Of a stretch of 64,000 nt of DNA, positions 26,137 to 39,673 are shown one piece after another (the stretch's first letter is position 1; each line of letters starts with the position of its first letter). The position numbers were made by a program, and so were the translations under genes. Under the pieces are notes generated by a model. The model made no database searches. It was not told where the DNA came from and saw only the letters and a program-made list of their open reading frames with translations. The DNA comes from Streptomyces sp. 11x1 (GTDB taxonomy: Bacteria > Actinomycetota > Actinomycetes > Streptomycetales > Streptomycetaceae). The stretch covers positions 3,100,001 to 3,164,000 of the forward strand of contig NZ_CP122458.1 in the NCBI RefSeq assembly GCF_032598905.1, written 5' to 3'.

Positions 26137-27117
26137 TCAGCCCAGGACTCGGGTACGGCTCCGCGTGTGCACATACGTCCGCCTCAGATCCCGCACCACG
26201 CTTGTCCGCTTCAGCCAGCGATCCGTGCCGTCGTACCGGGGTACGAAGACGTCCCGGCCGTGCACCACCTGGTAGTTGTCGAGGAAGGCGAGCTCACCCG
26301 CCTCCAGCACGATCCGCTCGGCCGCCGCGTCCAGCAGGTCCACGCACTCCCGCAGCGCCTGCTCTGCCTCCGTGTCGCCCGGCAGCGCCTCGGTGAAGTC
26401 CCCGTCGATGCGCAGGTACGGAGTGTCGCGGGGGCCGAACAGAACCGGCGCCACCTCGTGCGGGCGTGCGTCCCGGCCCAGCGGCTGGCCCTGGGCATAC
26501 CTCGGTTCGGGTACGTGCGAGTCGTCGGGGTAGAACCGGAACCGGTCCTCCTGGAGCACCTTTCGCAGGTGCGCCGGCAGTGCGACGCGGTCCAGGCTCG
26601 CAACCGTCGTCCCCACCTGGTCGGGGTTGCGCAAGCACATCAGAGCCACGTAGTCGCCCCGGCAGGCGTGAAAGACGTCCTCCGTGTGCAGGGTCAGCGC
26701 GGTCTCGCTGCTCGCACTGGTCAGCGAGGCCTCCTGGCCGCGAGAGGGGCACACGTCGTGGACCAGACGGCCGTTTTGCTGGCTGGCCCAGGCGAAGGGA
26801 TCACCGAGCGCGCCCGCAACCAGCAGCAGCACCAGTTCCTCACGGACCGCTGCCGCCTCCTTCTCGGCCACCTGCCAGCTGGCCGGGGTAGGTACGAGCT
26901 GTGGGTCGACGGGAAGGTTCGCCACCTGGATGACGGCCTCTTCCGAGGTCCGGGCCATGGCCAGGAACTGACGTAGGCCCACCGGCAGCCGCTCCGACTC
27001 CGCTCTGATCCGGTCGACGTGGAGCAAGGGGTCCCAGCCCTCGAGTTCGTCCCGCACTCGGTCCGCCAGGGCGCCGATCGCCGCTGTCTCAGTGTCGTTC
27101 AGGACATAGCGAGTCAT
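26137..27117 (-). CDS. Fe(II)/2-oxoglutarate oxygenase of the VioC/AsnO/MppO class (326 aa)
   Basis: Clavaminate-synthase-like fold. Iron ligands are visible as HTED (His144, Glu146) and a distal histidine in NYQVVHGRD (His286); the 2-oxoglutarate arginine is near RWLKRTS (about 304). The stretch GRLVHDVCPSRGQEASLTSA and DYVALMCLRNPDQVGTTVAS is typical of the group that beta-hydroxylates free Arg, enduracididine or Asn before NRPS loading. The start is 13 bases after the NRPS stop with GAAGGGAG in between. It probably prepares a hydroxylated basic building block, in keeping with the acidic specificity pocket of module 4; the substrate is inferred. Confidence 0.85.
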   Translation of the reverse strand: MTRYVLNDTETAAIGALADRVRDELEGWDPLLHVDRIRAESERLPVGLRQFLAMARTSEEAVIQVANLPVDPQLVPTPASWQVAEKEAAAVREELVLLLVAGALGDPFAWASQQNGRLVHDVCPSRGQEASLTSASSETALTLHTEDVFHACRGDYVALMCLRNPDQVGTTVASLDRVALPAHLRKVLQEDRFRFYPDDSHVPEPRYAQGQPLGRDARPHEVAPVLFGPRDTPYLRIDGDFTEALPGDTEAEQALRECVDLLDAAAERIVLEAGELAFLDNYQVVHGRDVFVPRYDGTDRWLKRTSVVRDLRRTYVHTRSRTRVLG

Positions 27118-27130
27118 GTGAAGACTCCCT

Positions 27131-30100
27131 TCAGTCGGTGCGGACCTGGTCGACGATCTGCCTCAGGCCGAGGAGAACTCGTTGAGCCAGCAGTTCGACG
27201 GTCGCTGTGTCGTGGTTTCCGGGCGAGTGGATCCAGTCGAATCGGAGCGCTCCGTCGGCGACGGCTGCCACGATGTCGATGAGATGTGGGCGCACCTGCT
27301 CCGGCGCGCGGTCCTGGCCAAGGCCGTCGAGTCCGCCACGGATCAGGCCGTCCTGGTTGCCGGACAGCTCCCATTGCCCCAGGTAGTTGAAGCTGATCTG
27401 CGGCTCGGGCAAGGCCGCCAGCGCGTGTCCCGGGGCGTCGGGGGATGACAGGTGGCGCAGCGCCCCGTACCCGAGGCCGCGGCCCGGTACCTTCCGCAGG
27501 GCCCGGCGAGTGGCTTTGAGGGCGGTAGCCCAGTCTCCGTCGGGCACGTCGAGAGTGACCGGGTGGATCGTGGTGAACCAGCCGACCGTGCGGGACAGGT
27601 CGAGGTCGTCGAAGAGTTCCTCGCGACCGTGTCCCTCCAGGGCGACCGTCACCGATCTGCCCGCCCAGTCGCCGAGTACTCGGCCGACCACCGCGAGCAG
27701 CACGTCGTTGATCTGTGTGCGGTGGAGCCCGGGCACCTGCTTGAGCAGTACGTCGGTCTCCTCCGCGCTCAGGGCCAGGGAAACCGCCGTGCTCGTGCCG
27801 TACGTGTTCGGGGCGTCGCCCTCCCGCGGTATGGGGCGGGAACCGGCTGCGGCCGCCTCCCAGTAAGCCACCTCGGAGTCGAGGGCCCCGGAGCGGACAT
27901 GCTCGGCCAGGCGGGCAGCCCATCGCTGGTAGCTGGTCGTCCTGGGCGGGAGCTGGGCCTCCTTGCCTGTTGCGAGTGCCGCGTACGCCGTGTCCAGGTC
28001 CTCCATGACCACCCGCCAGGACACTCCGTCCATCACCAAGTGGTGCACGGCCAGGAACAGCTGCGGTGCGCCGGTGCCACCTGGCCGGATCAGCATGCCC
28101 TTGACCAGCGCTCCTGCCGCCAGGTCGAGGGCCTCTTGGGCAGCCAGTGCTGCCGCGTGCGCGGCGCGGCTCTGCTGTTCGGCGGAGTCGGCGCGAGACA
28201 ACACGCACTCGTGGAGCAGCCCGTCTTCCAAGACCGGTCCCGGGGCGGTGTACTCCTGCGTCCACACTCCGTCGGGTTGCCGGACGAACCGCGCACGCAG
28301 CGCGTCATGGTGGTCGACGACCGCCCGCAGCGCGTGCCTGAGGTGCCCGGTGTCGGTGTCCGGCGCCAGCTCGACCCGTACCGACATCGCGTATTGGTCG
28401 TGCCCGCTGGGATGCCGTTCGAAGAACCAGCGCTGGATCGGGGTGAGTTCGGCCGGGCCGTGCGGTACGTCAGCCTCTGCGGGGGCCGAGCGGTCCGCAG
28501 CCGTCGCGGCGGCCTGCGTGGCGAGCGCAGCGACGGTCTGGTGCAGGAACAGCATCCGGGACGTCACCGTCAGACCGGCCTGTCGGGCCCGGGAGACCAC
28601 CTGGATCGCCAGGATCGAGTCCCCACCGAGTTCGAAGAAGTTGTCGTGCACGCCCACCCGCGGTACACCTAGCACTTCGGCCCAGATCCCGCTGAGCACC
28701 TCCTCGGTACGGTCGCGGGGGGCCTCGAAGTCGGCCGGTTCGGTGCGCGCCTCGGGCTCGGGAAGAGCGCGCCGGTCGACCTTTCCGGTCGGTGACAGTG
28801 GCAGGGTGTCCAGGGACACGAACAGCGAGGGCACCATGTGGTCGGGCAGCGTGCCGGCGAGGTGCGTACGCAGTTCAGCGGCCGGTATCTCGCCGTCCGC
28901 CACGACGTAGGCGACCAGTCTGCGGTGTCCGCCCCCGTCCGGCCGGGCGACCACCACGGCCTCGCGTACCTGGTCGTGGCGGACCAGCGCCGTCTCGATC
29001 TCGCCCGGCTCGATCCGGAAGCCACGCACCTTGACCTGGTCGTCACAGCGGCCGAGGTACTCCAGGGTGCCGTCGGCACGCCAGCGGGCGAGGTCGCCGG
29101 ATCGGTACATTCGCTCCCCCGGCTTCCCGTATGGGTTGACCGGGAAGCGTTCGGCAGTCAGCTCGGGACGGTGGAGGTACCCGCGGGCGAGCCCGCAGCC
29201 TGCGACGTGAATCTCGCCGGGGACTCCGACCGGCACCGGGGTACCCGACGGGTCGAGCAGCAGTACCCGGTAGCCGGGCAGGGGCCGACCGGCCGGGACA
29301 CGGCTCCCGGTGGTCGCGTGCTCGGGGCGTACTTCCTGGAAGGTCACGTGCACGGTCGTCTCGGTGATGCCGTACATGTTCACCAGGCGGGTGCCGGGCG
29401 AGCCGTAGCGCTCGAACCAGGTCATCAGGTGTTTGGGCTCCAGCGCCTCGCCGCCGAACACCACCCACCGCAGCCGGGGCAGCGCGGAGGCGTCCTCGGC
29501 CGCCGCGGTCGCCACCAACTCGCCGAACATCGAAGGTGTCTGGTTCAGCACAGTCACACCCTCGTCCGCGAGCAGAGCCCACAGCGCCTCGGAGGAGCGG
29601 GCCACGTCCCGGGGCACGACCACGGCACGGCCACCTGTGGTCAGGCAGGCCCACAACTCCCAGACCGAGAAGTCGAAGGCGTACGAGTGGAAGACGGTCC
29701 ACACGTCCGACGCATCGAAACCGAACAGTGGCCGCGTGCCCGCGAACAGGTCCAGCACCGAGCCGTGCTCGACGGCGACGCCCTTGGGACGGCCGGTGGA
29801 CCCCGAGGTGTAGATGACGTAGGCGAGGTCGGTCCGGGACTGCCGCACGGCGGGCGCCGTCTTCGGGAGTCGGCTGATCGACTCGTCGTCTAGGTCGACC
29901 ACCACCGTCTCGGAGGCGGGCAATCTGTCCTGGAGGCCGTGGTGCGTCACGAGGATCTTGGCCTGCGCGTCCTGGACCATGTGTGCCAACCGGTCGGCCG
30001 GGTACGCGGGGTCGAGCGGGACGTAGGCGGCGCCCGCCTTCAGGATGCCGAGCATGCCGATCACCATGTCCGTACCGCGCTCGACCGAGAGGCCGACCAG

Positions 30101-33100
30101 GACGTCCGGGCCCGCGCCCAGCGACAGCAGGTGGTGGGCGAGGCGGTTGGCCCGCTCGTCCAGCTCCCGGTACGACAGATGCTCGGTGCCGCACGTGACG
30201 GCGATCGCGTCGGGAGTCTCCGCCGCACTTGCGGCGACCAGCTCCGGGACGCAGGTGCCGGCGACCTCGATGTCCTCGGACGCGTTCCACTCCCGCACGA
30301 CCAGTTCCCGTTCGGCCGGAGTGAGCAGCGGCAGCTCGGACACCGCCAGCTGCGGGGCCTTGGCACAGGCGGCCAGGACCACGCCCAGGTGCTCGGCGAA
30401 GCGGGCCACCGTGGCCTCGTCGAACAGGTCGGTGCTGTATTCCACGACGGCCCGTACGCCGTCCTCTGTCTCCTCGAACTCCAGGGTCAGGTCGTACAGC
30501 GCGGTGTCCCGGGTCATGTCCAGGCCGTCCGTGTGCAGGCCGGGCAGCTCCAAGGGAGCGCCGGGGGTGTTCTGCAGGACGACCATCACCTGGAACAGCG
30601 GGGTGCGGCTGGTGTCGCGCTTCTGCCCGACGGCCTCCACCACGCGTTCGAAGGGCACCTCCTCGTGGGCGAAGGCGTCGAGTGTGGTCTCCCGGAGACG
30701 GGACAGCAAGCTGCCGAAGGACTGTGTGCCGTCGATGTGGGAGCGCAGCACGACCGTGTTCACCAGGAAGCCCACCAGCCGGTCGAGTCCCGCGCTGCCG
30801 CGCCCGGCGGTCGCGGTGCCGACGGCGATGTCGTCCTGTCGCGTATACCGGGCGAGAACCACCTTCACGGCGGCGGTCAACGCCATGAACAGGGTCGCCT
30901 CGTGGTCCCTTGCCACCTCGCGTAACTGGTCGACGACCGCCCCCGGTACCTCGAAGGCGTACGACGAGCCTCGACCGGACCGCACCGCGGGGCGCGGCCG
31001 GTCCGTCGGCAGCTCCAGCGGTTCGATGCCGCGCAGCCGCTCCTCCCACCATGCGAGCTGGGACTCCAGCACCCCGCCGGCGCCCAGGCGTGCGCGTTGC
31101 CAGGCAGCGAAGTCCGCGTACTGGACCGGGACGTCGGGCAGTCCGGCCGGCGTCCGGCCGGTCCACGTGGCGTACAGCTCGCCCCACTCCTGAGCGATGA
31201 TGCCCATCGACCAGCCGTCGGTCACGATGTGGTGCATCCCGAGGACCAGGACGTGCCTGTCGGCGGCCTGGCGCACCAGCAGTACCCGCACCAGCGGTCC
31301 CCGCCGGAGGTCGTACGGGCGATTCACCGCGGCCCGCACCGACTCCCGCATCCGCCGGTCCCGTTCACGCTCGTCCGCCAGATGGGAAAGGTCGACGGTG
31401 TCCCAGTCGGGAGCGAGCTCCCGGTGCACGATCTGAACGCCCTGGCCGTCGGCCATCTCGAAGGTGGTGCGCAGGGATTCGTGCCGGGCGGTCAGATCGC
31501 CCAGGGCCGCGCGCAGCGCGGCCTCGTCCAGAGTTCCGGACAGCCGTACAGCCGCCGTCGAGTGGTACTCCGTGCTCTTCTCGTCGAAGTCCTGGAGGAA
31601 CCACAGGCGTTGCTGGCCGAAGGACATCGGCAGCACGCCGTCCCGGGGCACGGTGGGGATGGCCGGTTTGTCGCCGGACTCCGCGCCGGACTTTGGTGTC
31701 GACTCGTCCTCGGCCTCCGGCTCCGGTTCCAGCGCCTCGGCCAACTGGGCGACCGTGGGCGCGTCGAACAGCAGCCTGGGTGAGATCCGCTGCCCGATTG
31801 CCTTGTGGGCGCGGGAGACCACCAGGATGGAGGAGATCGAGTTGCCGCCGAGCTCGAAGAAGTTGTCGTGGACCCCGATCCTCTCCAAGTGGAGGACCTC
31901 GGCCATGATGCCCGCCAGGGTCTCCTCCAGCGGCGTGCGTGGGGCCGCGAAGCCTTCGTCCGTCTGCTCCCGGGACACCTCCGGCGCGGGGAGCGCCTTG
32001 GTGTCGACCTTGCCGTTGGGGGACAGGGGCAGCCGGTCGAGCTGGACGAACGCCTCAGGGATCATGTAGTCCGGCAGGGACTTGGCCAGCTCGGCCCGCA
32101 GTTCCCGGCTGGACAACGCACGCTCGGAGGTGAGGTAGGCGACGATACGGCGCTCGCCCGGAACGTCCTCCCGCAGCGTCACCGCGACCTGCCTTACCGC
32201 GGCCTGCCGGTCCAGGGCCGCCTCGATCTCGCCCAGCTCGATCCGGAAACCGCGCACCTTGACCTGGTGGTCGGTGCGGCCGATGAACTCCAGACGGCCG
32301 TCGGCCCGCCAACGGACCAGGTCGCCGGTCCGATACATGCGCGCGCCCGGGGGCCCGAAGGGGCAGGCCACAAAAAGTTCCGCGGTCAGCGCGGGCCGCC
32401 GCAGATAGCCGCGGGCCAGCACCGGCCCGGCCGCGTACAGCTCTCCGGCCACCCCCACCGGCACCGGCCGCAGCGCAGGGTCCAGCACGTACAGGGACGC
32501 GTTGGCGATGGGACCGCCGATCGGCACGGTTTCGCAGGTGTCCCCCGCCTCGTGATCCGACACGGTGATCTGGATGGTGGCCTCGGTGGGCCCGTACTTG
32601 TTGGTCAGCGGCACCTTCCAGGCTGAACTGACCGTGTCCGCCAGCGACCTGGGCAACGGCTCGCCGCCCACGAAGAGGCGGCGCAGGGCGCTCGGGCGCC
32701 GCTGTAGCGGTACCGCGCCAAGCAGGGAGGGCACGAACTGCGCGACAGTGATACCCCCTTGCTCCATCACTTCGAGCAGACGCGCGGGGTCGCGGGAGAC
32801 CTCCGACGAGACCACGTGTGCCGTGGCGCCCGAGAGGAGCGACAACATCAACTCCCAGACGGACACGTCGAAGCTCATCGATGTGCGCAGCAGTACCTGG
32901 TCCTCGGGGGTCACCGGGTAGGCATGCTCCAGCCAGGGCAGCAGGTTCGCGGCGTTGCCGTGCGTCACCATCACGCCCTTGGGGCGGCCGGTGGAACCCG
33001 AGGTGTAGATGACGTAGGCCAGATCGTCGGAAGTCAGCGTCACCCGAGGAGCGGTCACGGGCAGGGCCGCGGCCGTCGTCAGGTCGCCGTCCTCCCCGTC

Positions 33101-36100
33101 CAGTTCCACCTCGACGACGCCTGAGACCGGCAGGACGTCCCGCAGCGCGCGTTCGGTGAGCAGGATCTGCATGCCGGAGTCGCTCATCATGAACGCGAGC
33201 CGCTCGGCGGGGTAGGCAGCGTCCAGCGGTACGTACGTGGCGCCCGCCTTGAGGATGCCGAGCAACCCGAGCAGCATCAGCGGCCCGCGCCGTACCGAAA
33301 GACCCACCAGCTGACCCGGGCCCGCGCCCAGGGAGATCAGGTGATGGGCGAGACGATTGGACCGCTCGTGCAAGTCCCGGTACGTCAAGGTTCCTTCGTC
33401 ACTGACGACGGCGACCGCGTCGGGCCTGAGCGCAGCCCACCGGTCGAACCGCTCATGGAGCAACTCGCCCTCGCCCTCGACCACCGCGCGTGCGTTCCAG
33501 CTCCGTACCACCTGGTCGTACTCGGTGTCCGACAACAGCGGTACGTCCGCCACCGGGCGTTCCGCGTCCGCGACAAGCCCGGTCAGCAGGTTCTCCAAGT
33601 GCTGTGCCGCACGCGCCACAGTCGCCTCGTCGAACAGGGTCGGGTCATAGGCCAGCGAGTAGCCGAACACCTCGCCCGCGTGGGCGCGCAGGATCAAGGG
33701 GAAGTTGGTCGTCTCGACACTGCGCAGGTCTCGCAGCCTCAGCCCCTGGTCGGCCGCCGCGCGGTCGGTCATGGGGTAGTTCTCGAAGTTCACCAAGCTG
33801 TCGAACAGCGGGACCCCGCTCTCCCCTGAGCCTAGGGCCTGGATACGGGACAGCGGCAGGTAGGAGTGTTCCGCCGCTTCCGACTGGGACCGCTGCACCT
33901 GCTCCAGCCACCGCGCCACCGGCGCCGTGCCGTCCACGACGCTCCGCACGGGCAGGGTGTTCAACGTCATGCCGACGATCGAGTCCACTCCGGGAAGATC
34001 CGCCGGACGGCCCGACACGGTGGCGCCGAACATCACGTCGTCACGGCCGCTGTAGCGGGACAGCAGCAGGGCCCACGCCGCCTGCACCACGGTGTTGACG
34101 GTCAACCCGTACCGCCGGGCGAAGGCGTACACCTCCTCGGAGGCCGCCCGCGACAGCTCGCGCAGCAGTCGCTCGGTCGACTGGGCCTTGTGCCCGGGGG
34201 CGGGCCGCCGGTCGTACGGCAACGGGGTGAGTTCCTCGAATCCCTTCAGCGCCTCGTGCCAGTAGTGCTCCGCCTGGGTGTGGTCCCGGGACTCCAGCCA
34301 CTCGACATACGCCCGGAACGGCCGGCCGACGGGCAGCGCCGGTTGCCGGCCGGCGGCCAGCGCCTCGTAGGCGGCGGACAGACCGCTCAGCATCCGGAAC
34401 GTGCTCCAGCCGTCCAGGAGCGCGTGGTGCGAGCTGCGCACCACGCACACCCGGGTGTCCGCCGTGCGGATCAGTGTCAGACGCGCCAGGGGAGCCACGG
34501 AGAGGTCCAGCCCCCGAGCCCGGTCGGCGGTCAGGAACTCCTCCAGCGCGGCCGCCTGTTTCTCCTCCGGCTTGTCGCGCCAGTCGAGGTGCTGGACGGG
34601 GAGCGGGGCCTCCCGCTCGATCACCACGAGAGGGCGGGGCACCTCCTCCCACACCAGCCTGCCGCGGAGCAGTTCGAAGTGGTCGGTGACGACCTGCCAT
34701 GCGCGAGCCAGCAGTTCCGTGTCCGTCACGTCGTCGAACGTGAACACCATCTGGTCGAAGTAGCCGGGCAGATCGGGGTCGGCCAGTGAGTGGAACAGCA
34801 TCCCGGCCTGTGCCGGAGTCAGCGGATAGACGTCCTCCACGTTCCGGGCGGTGCCGACGACCCGGTCCAGCGTCTGCTGGTCCAGCCCGGCCAGCGGGAA
34901 GTCCGACGGAGTGGCGCCACCGTTGGTCTCCGTCACGCAGTGCGCGACGATCGCCCGCATGGCGGTGTGGAAGTCCTCGGCGAGCCGATCGATGGTCTCC
35001 GGCGCGAACACCTGGTCCGAGAAGGTCCAGCCGACCTGGAGCCGCCCGTCGTCGACGAGACCGATCACGTCCAGCAGATACGGGCGGGTCTCGTCGGTGG
35101 CGTGCTCCCTGCCGAGCGACGGCAGCCGGTCGCGGACGAGTCCGTTTCCGCCGCTCACGCCCTGCCACTGGCCTAGGTAGTTGAAGCTGATGCCCGGCAG
35201 ACGGTGCGCGTGCAGCGCGTGCCCGGGGGTGCCGGGCTCGGACAGGAAACGGAGGGCGTCGTAGCCCAGGCCGTTGCCCGGGATGGTGCGGACCTGCTCC
35301 TTGACCGACTTGAGGGCCGCGCCCCAGTCAGCGGCGCGGGGCAGCCGGAGCTCCACCGGGAAGTGTGAGGTGAACCAGCCGACCGTCCGGGACAGGTCGA
35401 CGTCGTCGAAGAGCTCCTCGCGGCCGTGACCCTCCAGGCCAACGATCACCCGGTCGTCGCCCACCCAGTCGGCCATGACCCGGCCCAGCGCGGTCAGCAG
35501 AACGTCGTTGATGCGGGTGCGGTACGCCGCTGGGACCTGGCGCAGCAGCGCGTCCGTCTCCTCTCGGCTGAGCCGTACCGCCACGGTCCGTTCGTGGGCG
35601 ACGGCGTTACGGCCGTCCCGGTCCCTGGGCAGTGCGGGAGCGCTGCCCAGGTCGACGGCAGCCCAGTGAGCGACCTCGTGGTCCAGGCCACCGGAGCGGA
35701 CGTGCGCGGTGAGCCGCTCGGTCCAGCGGCCGTAGGAGGTGGTGCGCTGCGGCAACGCCACGGTCTCACCGGCCGCGAGCTGCGCGTACGCCGTGGCCAG
35801 GTCGTCGAGGATCAGCCGCCAGGACACGCCGTCGACCACCAGGTGGTGCACGACGAGGAACAGGGAGGGAGCCTCGTCCCCGCCCGGCCGGAACAGCAGG
35901 CCCTTCACCAAGGCGCCGTCCGCGAGGTCGTGCGAGCGCTGAGCGACTTCGGCCGCCTCCTGCATGGCCCGCTTCCGCGCCTCGGGGGCCAGCCCCGCCA
36001 GGTCGTGCTCGGCGAGCAGACCGGAAGGCACGGCGGACGGGCCGTACTCCTGGAGCCAGTGCTCGCCCTGCCGCACGTACCGCATGCGCAGGGCGTCGTG

Positions 36101-39100
36101 GTGGGCCACCACCGCGGCCAGGGCGCGGTGGAGCAGTTCGGTGTCGGTGTCGGGCGCCAGCGCGAGGTGCGCGGACATCGCGTAGTGGGCCGGGTCGACG
36201 GTATGGGTGTCGAGGAACCAACGCTGGATGGGCGCGAGTTCGACCGCTCCGGCGGCCGGGCCCTGGGCAGGGGCCGCGGGTGTCCTGCCCTCGTCGGCCT
36301 TGACCACGGACGCCAGCGCGGCAATGGTCTGGTGCAGGAAGAGCTGCTTGGAGGTGAGCCGCAGACCCCGGTCGCGCACGCCGGCGACGACCTGGATGGA
36401 CATGATCGAATCGCCGCCGAGTTCGAAGAAGTTGTCGTGCACGCCCACCCGCGTGACGCGGAGCACCTCGGCCCAGGTCTCGGCCAGCAGTCTCTCCACG
36501 GCGGTGCGCGGTGCCACGTACTCTTCGTCCCCCGGGCCCGCCTGGGCGTCCGGTTCCGGCAGTGCGCGGCGGTCGACCTTGCCGCCCGGCGTCAGCGGCA
36601 AGTGCTCCAGCCGGGAGAACACGGCCGGGACCATGTAGTCCGGCAGCGGGTCTCTCAGGTGCGCTCGCAGCTCCGCCGCGCTCACCGCCCGGCTCGTGAC
36701 GACATAGGCGACGAGGCGGAGCGTGCCCGCGGGTTCCTGCCGAGCCACCACCACGGCCTGCTCCACCGCAGAGTGCGTGAGAAGTGCCGTCTCCACCTCA
36801 CCCGGCTCGACCCTGAAGCCCCGGATCTTGACCTGGTCGTCGGCCCGGCCGAGGAACTCCAAGTCCCCTCCGGGCAGATGGCGCGCCCGGTCGCCGGTGC
36901 GGTAGAGCCGGTCGCCGGGGACGAACGGGCTGGGCACGAACCGCTGCGCGGTCAGCTCGTCCCGTCCGTGGTAGCCGCGGGCGACGCCGTCACCGCCGAT
37001 CCAGATCTCGCCGGGCACGCCCACCGGGCAAAGACCCATCTCCGCGTCGAGCACATACACCCGGGTACGGGGCAGGGGACGTCCGATGGGGACATACACG
37101 CCGTCGCGCAGGGTGTCCGCGGTGGCGAGGAACACGGTCGAGTCGACGGTCGCCTCCGTGCCGCCGTAAGCGTTGATCACGACGGTGTCCGGACCCACCC
37201 GGTCCAGCAGTGTCCGGCAGTCCGCGACACGCCAGCCCTCCGAACCGACGGAGATCAGCCGCAGTGGCGGCAGGCCACCGGTGCGGCGGTCGGCCTCGGC
37301 GAGGACGGCGTTCATCAGCGTGGGCACGATCTCGATGCCGGTGGCTCCGGTCCGCTCGATCAGGTCGAGCAGCGCGGGCGGATCGGTGGTCACGTCCTTG
37401 GAGGCGATGATCAGCGTGCCACCGAACGGCAGGGAGCGGATCAGATCGGCGAAAAACAGGTCGACCGACAGGCTGGAGACCGACATGAAGCGGAGCTTGG
37501 CCTCGGTCAGGCCGTACCGCTCGTCCCAGGCGGCGCAGATGTGGCGCACGTTCCGGTGCTCGACGGCGACGCCCTTGGGCTGCCCTGTCGAGCCCGAGGT
37601 GTAGATGACGTACGCCAGGTCGTCGGCCGACACTTCGCAGACGGGAGCGTCGGTGGGGGCCCCGGCCAGTCGCTCCGCGTCCGCGTCCAGGTCGATGAGC
37701 GTGGCGTCCGTGGCCGGCAGAAGGACGCGGGCCCCGGCGTCGGTGACGAGGAGCGGGGCTCCGGAGTCCGCCACCATGTATGTCAGCCGGTCCGCCGGGA
37801 AGTCGGGGTCGAGCGGCACATAGGCGGCACCGGCCTTGAGGATGCCGAGCAGTCCGACGGCCATGTGCGTACCGCGTCCGACGCCGAGGCCGACGAGCGT
37901 GCCCGGTCTGGCGCCCTGTTGCCGCAGGACATGGGCCAGCCGGTTCGCCCGCTCCTCCAGCTCGCGGTACGTCAGTTCGCCGTCGTCGGCGACGACTGCC
38001 GTGGCCTTCGGAGTGCGGGCCGCCTGCTGAGCCACCCGCTCGTGGATCAGAGCCGGTGCCACGGACGAGGTGCCGGTGGCGTTCCACTCCTCGGCCAGCT
38101 GGTGGTACTCGCCGTCGGTGAGCAGGGGCAGCTGCTGGATGGTCCGCCCCGGTTCGGCGGCGGCTCCCGCGAGCAGGGTGAGCAGATGCCCTGTCAGCCG
38201 TTCGATGGTGGCCCGGTCGAACAGTTCGGTGCTGTGCTCGACCAGACCGAGGAGCATGTCGCCACGCTCCTCGAACTCCAGGGTGAGATCGGTCAGTGAC
38301 GCGTGGCGTTCCAGCGGGTATTCCGTCAGCGTCACCCCGGGGAACTCCACGGCTCCCGTCGGCGCGTTCTGGAGTACGACCGTCGCCTGGACCAGGGGGG
38401 TGCGGCTGGGGTCCCGCTCCGGGGCCAACGCCTCCACGAGCCGGTCGAACGGCACGTCGTCGTGGGCGAAGGCGTCGAGGACGGTGTCCTTCACCTGTGC
38501 GAGGAGTTCGCCGAAGGTCAGGTCCGGTTCCACTCGGGAGCGCAGCACCACGGTGTTCACCAGGAATCCGACGAGCTTCTCCAGCTCCGGGCGGCCGCGC
38601 CCTGACGAGGAGGTGCCGACCGCGATGTCCGCCTGGCCCGAGTGCCGGGCGAGCACCACCTGGACAGCGGCCGTGAGCGCCATGAACAGCGTCGCCCCGT
38701 GCTCCCGCGCCATCTCACGGACCGATGTGACAGTCTCGGCGGGCACCTCGAAGGTGTACGCCGCGCCCGCCGAGGTACGCACGGCCGGGCGAGGCCGGTC
38801 GGTGGGCAGTTCCAGCGGCTCCAGGCCCGCGAGTCGCTCCCGCCACCACGCGACCTTCGTGGCGCCGTCATTCTCCAGGCGCTCCCGCTCCCAGGCGGCG
38901 AAGTCAACGTACTGCAAGGAAGGTTCGGCGAGTTCGGCGGTGCGTCCGGCCAGCCGCGCGGCATAGAGCTCGCCCAGTTCGCGGGCCGCGATGCCCATCG
39001 ACCAACCGTCCGTGACGATGTGGTGCATGCCCAGAACGCACACATGCTCGGAGGCGGAGAGCCGCACGAGCAGGACCCGGACCAGCGGGCCGTGCGCCAG

Positions 39101-39553
39101 GTCGTAGGGCCGTGCCATCTCCGCCCGCACCAGCTCGCGCGCAGCGGCCTCGCGTCGGTCCTCCGGCAGATCCGAGACATCGGCGTCCGACCACTGGGGC
39201 GCCGCTTCGGAGTGCGGTACCTGTATTCCCTGGCCGTCGACCACCTGGAAGGTGGTGCACAGTGCCTCGTGGCGGGCCATCAGGTCACCCACGGCGGCGC
39301 GCAGCGCTCCGGCGTCCAGCATGCCGGTTAGTCGCAGGGCGTGCGCCAGGTTGTAGTCGGAGCCGCCCGAAGCGAAGTCCTCCATGAACCACAGGCGTTG
39401 CTGGCCATACGACATCGGCAGCCGGCCGGAACGGTCGGCGCGACGGATCTCGGGCTCGGAACCGCCGCGGCCCGCCAGACGTCGGGCAAGGGCCTCGCGC
39501 AGATGCTCGGGGAGCGCGGCGATGCGCTCCTCATGGGAAGACGGCATGCTCAT
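27131..39553 (-). CDS. NRPS B: C-A-T-E / C-A-T / C-A-T-E (4140 aa), modules 4-6
   Basis: A short helical N-terminal linker ([20 protein letters not shown]) is followed by an LCL-type C domain ([23 protein letters not shown]), A4, T (GGDSIMS), E (HHLVVDG), a DCL-type C domain ([20 protein letters not shown]), A5, T (GGNSISS), an LCL C domain ([23 protein letters not shown]), A6, T (GGDSILA) and a final E (HHLVMDG). Approximate ends are C4 45-490, A4 to 985, E to 1560, C5 to 2010, A5 to 2500, C6 2620-3060, A6 to 3560, E 3670-4140. A6 reads D-F-W-N-V-G-M-V-H, i.e. Thr. A4 has Glu at the 278 position and Asp at 331, suggesting a basic residue. A5 is unassigned. There is no terminal thioesterase. 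AGGAG precedes the ATG. Confidence 0.95.
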   Translation of the reverse strand: MSMPSSHEERIAALPEHLREALARRLAGRGGSEPEIRRADRSGRLPMSYGQQRLWFMEDFASGGSDYNLAHALRLTGMLDAGALRAAVGDLMARHEALCTTFQVVDGQGIQVPHSEAAPQWSDADVSDLPEDRREAAARELVRAEMARPYDLAHGPLVRVLLVRLSASEHVCVLGMHHIVTDGWSMGIAARELGELYAARLAGRTAELAEPSLQYVDFAAWERERLENDGATKVAWWRERLAGLEPLELPTDRPRPAVRTSAGAAYTFEVPAETVTSVREMAREHGATLFMALTAAVQVVLARHSGQADIAVGTSSSGRGRPELEKLVGFLVNTVVLRSRVEPDLTFGELLAQVKDTVLDAFAHDDVPFDRLVEALAPERDPSRTPLVQATVVLQNAPTGAVEFPGVTLTEYPLERHASLTDLTLEFEERGDMLLGLVEHSTELFDRATIERLTGHLLTLLAGAAAEPGRTIQQLPLLTDGEYHQLAEEWNATGTSSVAPALIHERVAQQAARTPKATAVVADDGELTYRELEERANRLAHVLRQQGARPGTLVGLGVGRGTHMAVGLLGILKAGAAYVPLDPDFPADRLTYMVADSGAPLLVTDAGARVLLPATDATLIDLDADAERLAGAPTDAPVCEVSADDLAYVIYTSGSTGQPKGVAVEHRNVRHICAAWDERYGLTEAKLRFMSVSSLSVDLFFADLIRSLPFGGTLIIASKDVTTDPPALLDLIERTGATGIEIVPTLMNAVLAEADRRTGGLPPLRLISVGSEGWRVADCRTLLDRVGPDTVVINAYGGTEATVDSTVFLATADTLRDGVYVPIGRPLPRTRVYVLDAEMGLCPVGVPGEIWIGGDGVARGYHGRDELTAQRFVPSPFVPGDRLYRTGDRARHLPGGDLEFLGRADDQVKIRGFRVEPGEVETALLTHSAVEQAVVVARQEPAGTLRLVAYVVTSRAVSAAELRAHLRDPLPDYMVPAVFSRLEHLPLTPGGKVDRRALPEPDAQAGPGDEEYVAPRTAVERLLAETWAEVLRVTRVGVHDNFFELGGDSIMSIQVVAGVRDRGLRLTSKQLFLHQTIAALASVVKADEGRTPAAPAQGPAAGAVELAPIQRWFLDTHTVDPAHYAMSAHLALAPDTDTELLHRALAAVVAHHDALRMRYVRQGEHWLQEYGPSAVPSGLLAEHDLAGLAPEARKRAMQEAAEVAQRSHDLADGALVKGLLFRPGGDEAPSLFLVVHHLVVDGVSWRLILDDLATAYAQLAAGETVALPQRTTSYGRWTERLTAHVRSGGLDHEVAHWAAVDLGSAPALPRDRDGRNAVAHERTVAVRLSREETDALLRQVPAAYRTRINDVLLTALGRVMADWVGDDRVIVGLEGHGREELFDDVDLSRTVGWFTSHFPVELRLPRAADWGAALKSVKEQVRTIPGNGLGYDALRFLSEPGTPGHALHAHRLPGISFNYLGQWQGVSGGNGLVRDRLPSLGREHATDETRPYLLDVIGLVDDGRLQVGWTFSDQVFAPETIDRLAEDFHTAMRAIVAHCVTETNGGATPSDFPLAGLDQQTLDRVVGTARNVEDVYPLTPAQAGMLFHSLADPDLPGYFDQMVFTFDDVTDTELLARAWQVVTDHFELLRGRLVWEEVPRPLVVIEREAPLPVQHLDWRDKPEEKQAAALEEFLTADRARGLDLSVAPLARLTLIRTADTRVCVVRSSHHALLDGWSTFRMLSGLSAAYEALAAGRQPALPVGRPFRAYVEWLESRDHTQAEHYWHEALKGFEELTPLPYDRRPAPGHKAQSTERLLRELSRAASEEVYAFARRYGLTVNTVVQAAWALLLSRYSGRDDVMFGATVSGRPADLPGVDSIVGMTLNTLPVRSVVDGTAPVARWLEQVQRSQSEAAEHSYLPLSRIQALGSGESGVPLFDSLVNFENYPMTDRAAADQGLRLRDLRSVETTNFPLILRAHAGEVFGYSLAYDPTLFDEATVARAAQHLENLLTGLVADAERPVADVPLLSDTEYDQVVRSWNARAVVEGEGELLHERFDRWAALRPDAVAVVSDEGTLTYRDLHERSNRLAHHLISLGAGPGQLVGLSVRRGPLMLLGLLGILKAGATYVPLDAAYPAERLAFMMSDSGMQILLTERALRDVLPVSGVVEVELDGEDGDLTTAAALPVTAPRVTLTSDDLAYVIYTSGSTGRPKGVMVTHGNAANLLPWLEHAYPVTPEDQVLLRTSMSFDVSVWELMLSLLSGATAHVVSSEVSRDPARLLEVMEQGGITVAQFVPSLLGAVPLQRRPSALRRLFVGGEPLPRSLADTVSSAWKVPLTNKYGPTEATIQITVSDHEAGDTCETVPIGGPIANASLYVLDPALRPVPVGVAGELYAAGPVLARGYLRRPALTAELFVACPFGPPGARMYRTGDLVRWRADGRLEFIGRTDHQVKVRGFRIELGEIEAALDRQAAVRQVAVTLREDVPGERRIVAYLTSERALSSRELRAELAKSLPDYMIPEAFVQLDRLPLSPNGKVDTKALPAPEVSREQTDEGFAAPRTPLEETLAGIMAEVLHLERIGVHDNFFELGGNSISSILVVSRAHKAIGQRISPRLLFDAPTVAQLAEALEPEPEAEDESTPKSGAESGDKPAIPTVPRDGVLPMSFGQQRLWFLQDFDEKSTEYHSTAAVRLSGTLDEAALRAALGDLTARHESLRTTFEMADGQGVQIVHRELAPDWDTVDLSHLADERERDRRMRESVRAAVNRPYDLRRGPLVRVLLVRQAADRHVLVLGMHHIVTDGWSMGIIAQEWGELYATWTGRTPAGLPDVPVQYADFAAWQRARLGAGGVLESQLAWWEERLRGIEPLELPTDRPRPAVRSGRGSSYAFEVPGAVVDQLREVARDHEATLFMALTAAVKVVLARYTRQDDIAVGTATAGRGSAGLDRLVGFLVNTVVLRSHIDGTQSFGSLLSRLRETTLDAFAHEEVPFERVVEAVGQKRDTSRTPLFQVMVVLQNTPGAPLELPGLHTDGLDMTRDTALYDLTLEFEETEDGVRAVVEYSTDLFDEATVARFAEHLGVVLAACAKAPQLAVSELPLLTPAERELVVREWNASEDIEVAGTCVPELVAASAAETPDAIAVTCGTEHLSYRELDERANRLAHHLLSLGAGPDVLVGLSVERGTDMVIGMLGILKAGAAYVPLDPAYPADRLAHMVQDAQAKILVTHHGLQDRLPASETVVVDLDDESISRLPKTAPAVRQSRTDLAYVIYTSGSTGRPKGVAVEHGSVLDLFAGTRPLFGFDASDVWTVFHSYAFDFSVWELWACLTTGGRAVVVPRDVARSSEALWALLADEGVTVLNQTPSMFGELVATAAAEDASALPRLRWVVFGGEALEPKHLMTWFERYGSPGTRLVNMYGITETTVHVTFQEVRPEHATTGSRVPAGRPLPGYRVLLLDPSGTPVPVGVPGEIHVAGCGLARGYLHRPELTAERFPVNPYGKPGERMYRSGDLARWRADGTLEYLGRCDDQVKVRGFRIEPGEIETALVRHDQVREAVVVARPDGGGHRRLVAYVVADGEIPAAELRTHLAGTLPDHMVPSLFVSLDTLPLSPTGKVDRRALPEPEARTEPADFEAPRDRTEEVLSGIWAEVLGVPRVGVHDNFFELGGDSILAIQVVSRARQAGLTVTSRMLFLHQTVAALATQAAATAADRSAPAEADVPHGPAELTPIQRWFFERHPSGHDQYAMSVRVELAPDTDTGHLRHALRAVVDHHDALRARFVRQPDGVWTQEYTAPGPVLEDGLLHECVLSRADSAEQQSRAAHAAALAAQEALDLAAGALVKGMLIRPGGTGAPQLFLAVHHLVMDGVSWRVVMEDLDTAYAALATGKEAQLPPRTTSYQRWAARLAEHVRSGALDSEVAYWEAAAAGSRPIPREGDAPNTYGTSTAVSLALSAEETDVLLKQVPGLHRTQINDVLLAVVGRVLGDWAGRSVTVALEGHGREELFDDLDLSRTVGWFTTIHPVTLDVPDGDWATALKATRRALRKVPGRGLGYGALRHLSSPDAPGHALAALPEPQISFNYLGQWELSGNQDGLIRGGLDGLGQDRAPEQVRPHLIDIVAAVADGALRFDWIHSPGNHDTATVELLAQRVLLGLRQIVDQVRTD

Positions 39554-39673
39554 GGAGAACTCCTAGAAGTCGTGCACCTCCCCGGGACGAATCAGCCGGG
39601 GGGCCACAGAGCGGGTGGGGGGGGCAGGCCGGGTGGGCCTCACCCGGGGCGGGGGACTGGCTTTCCGCCCCGG

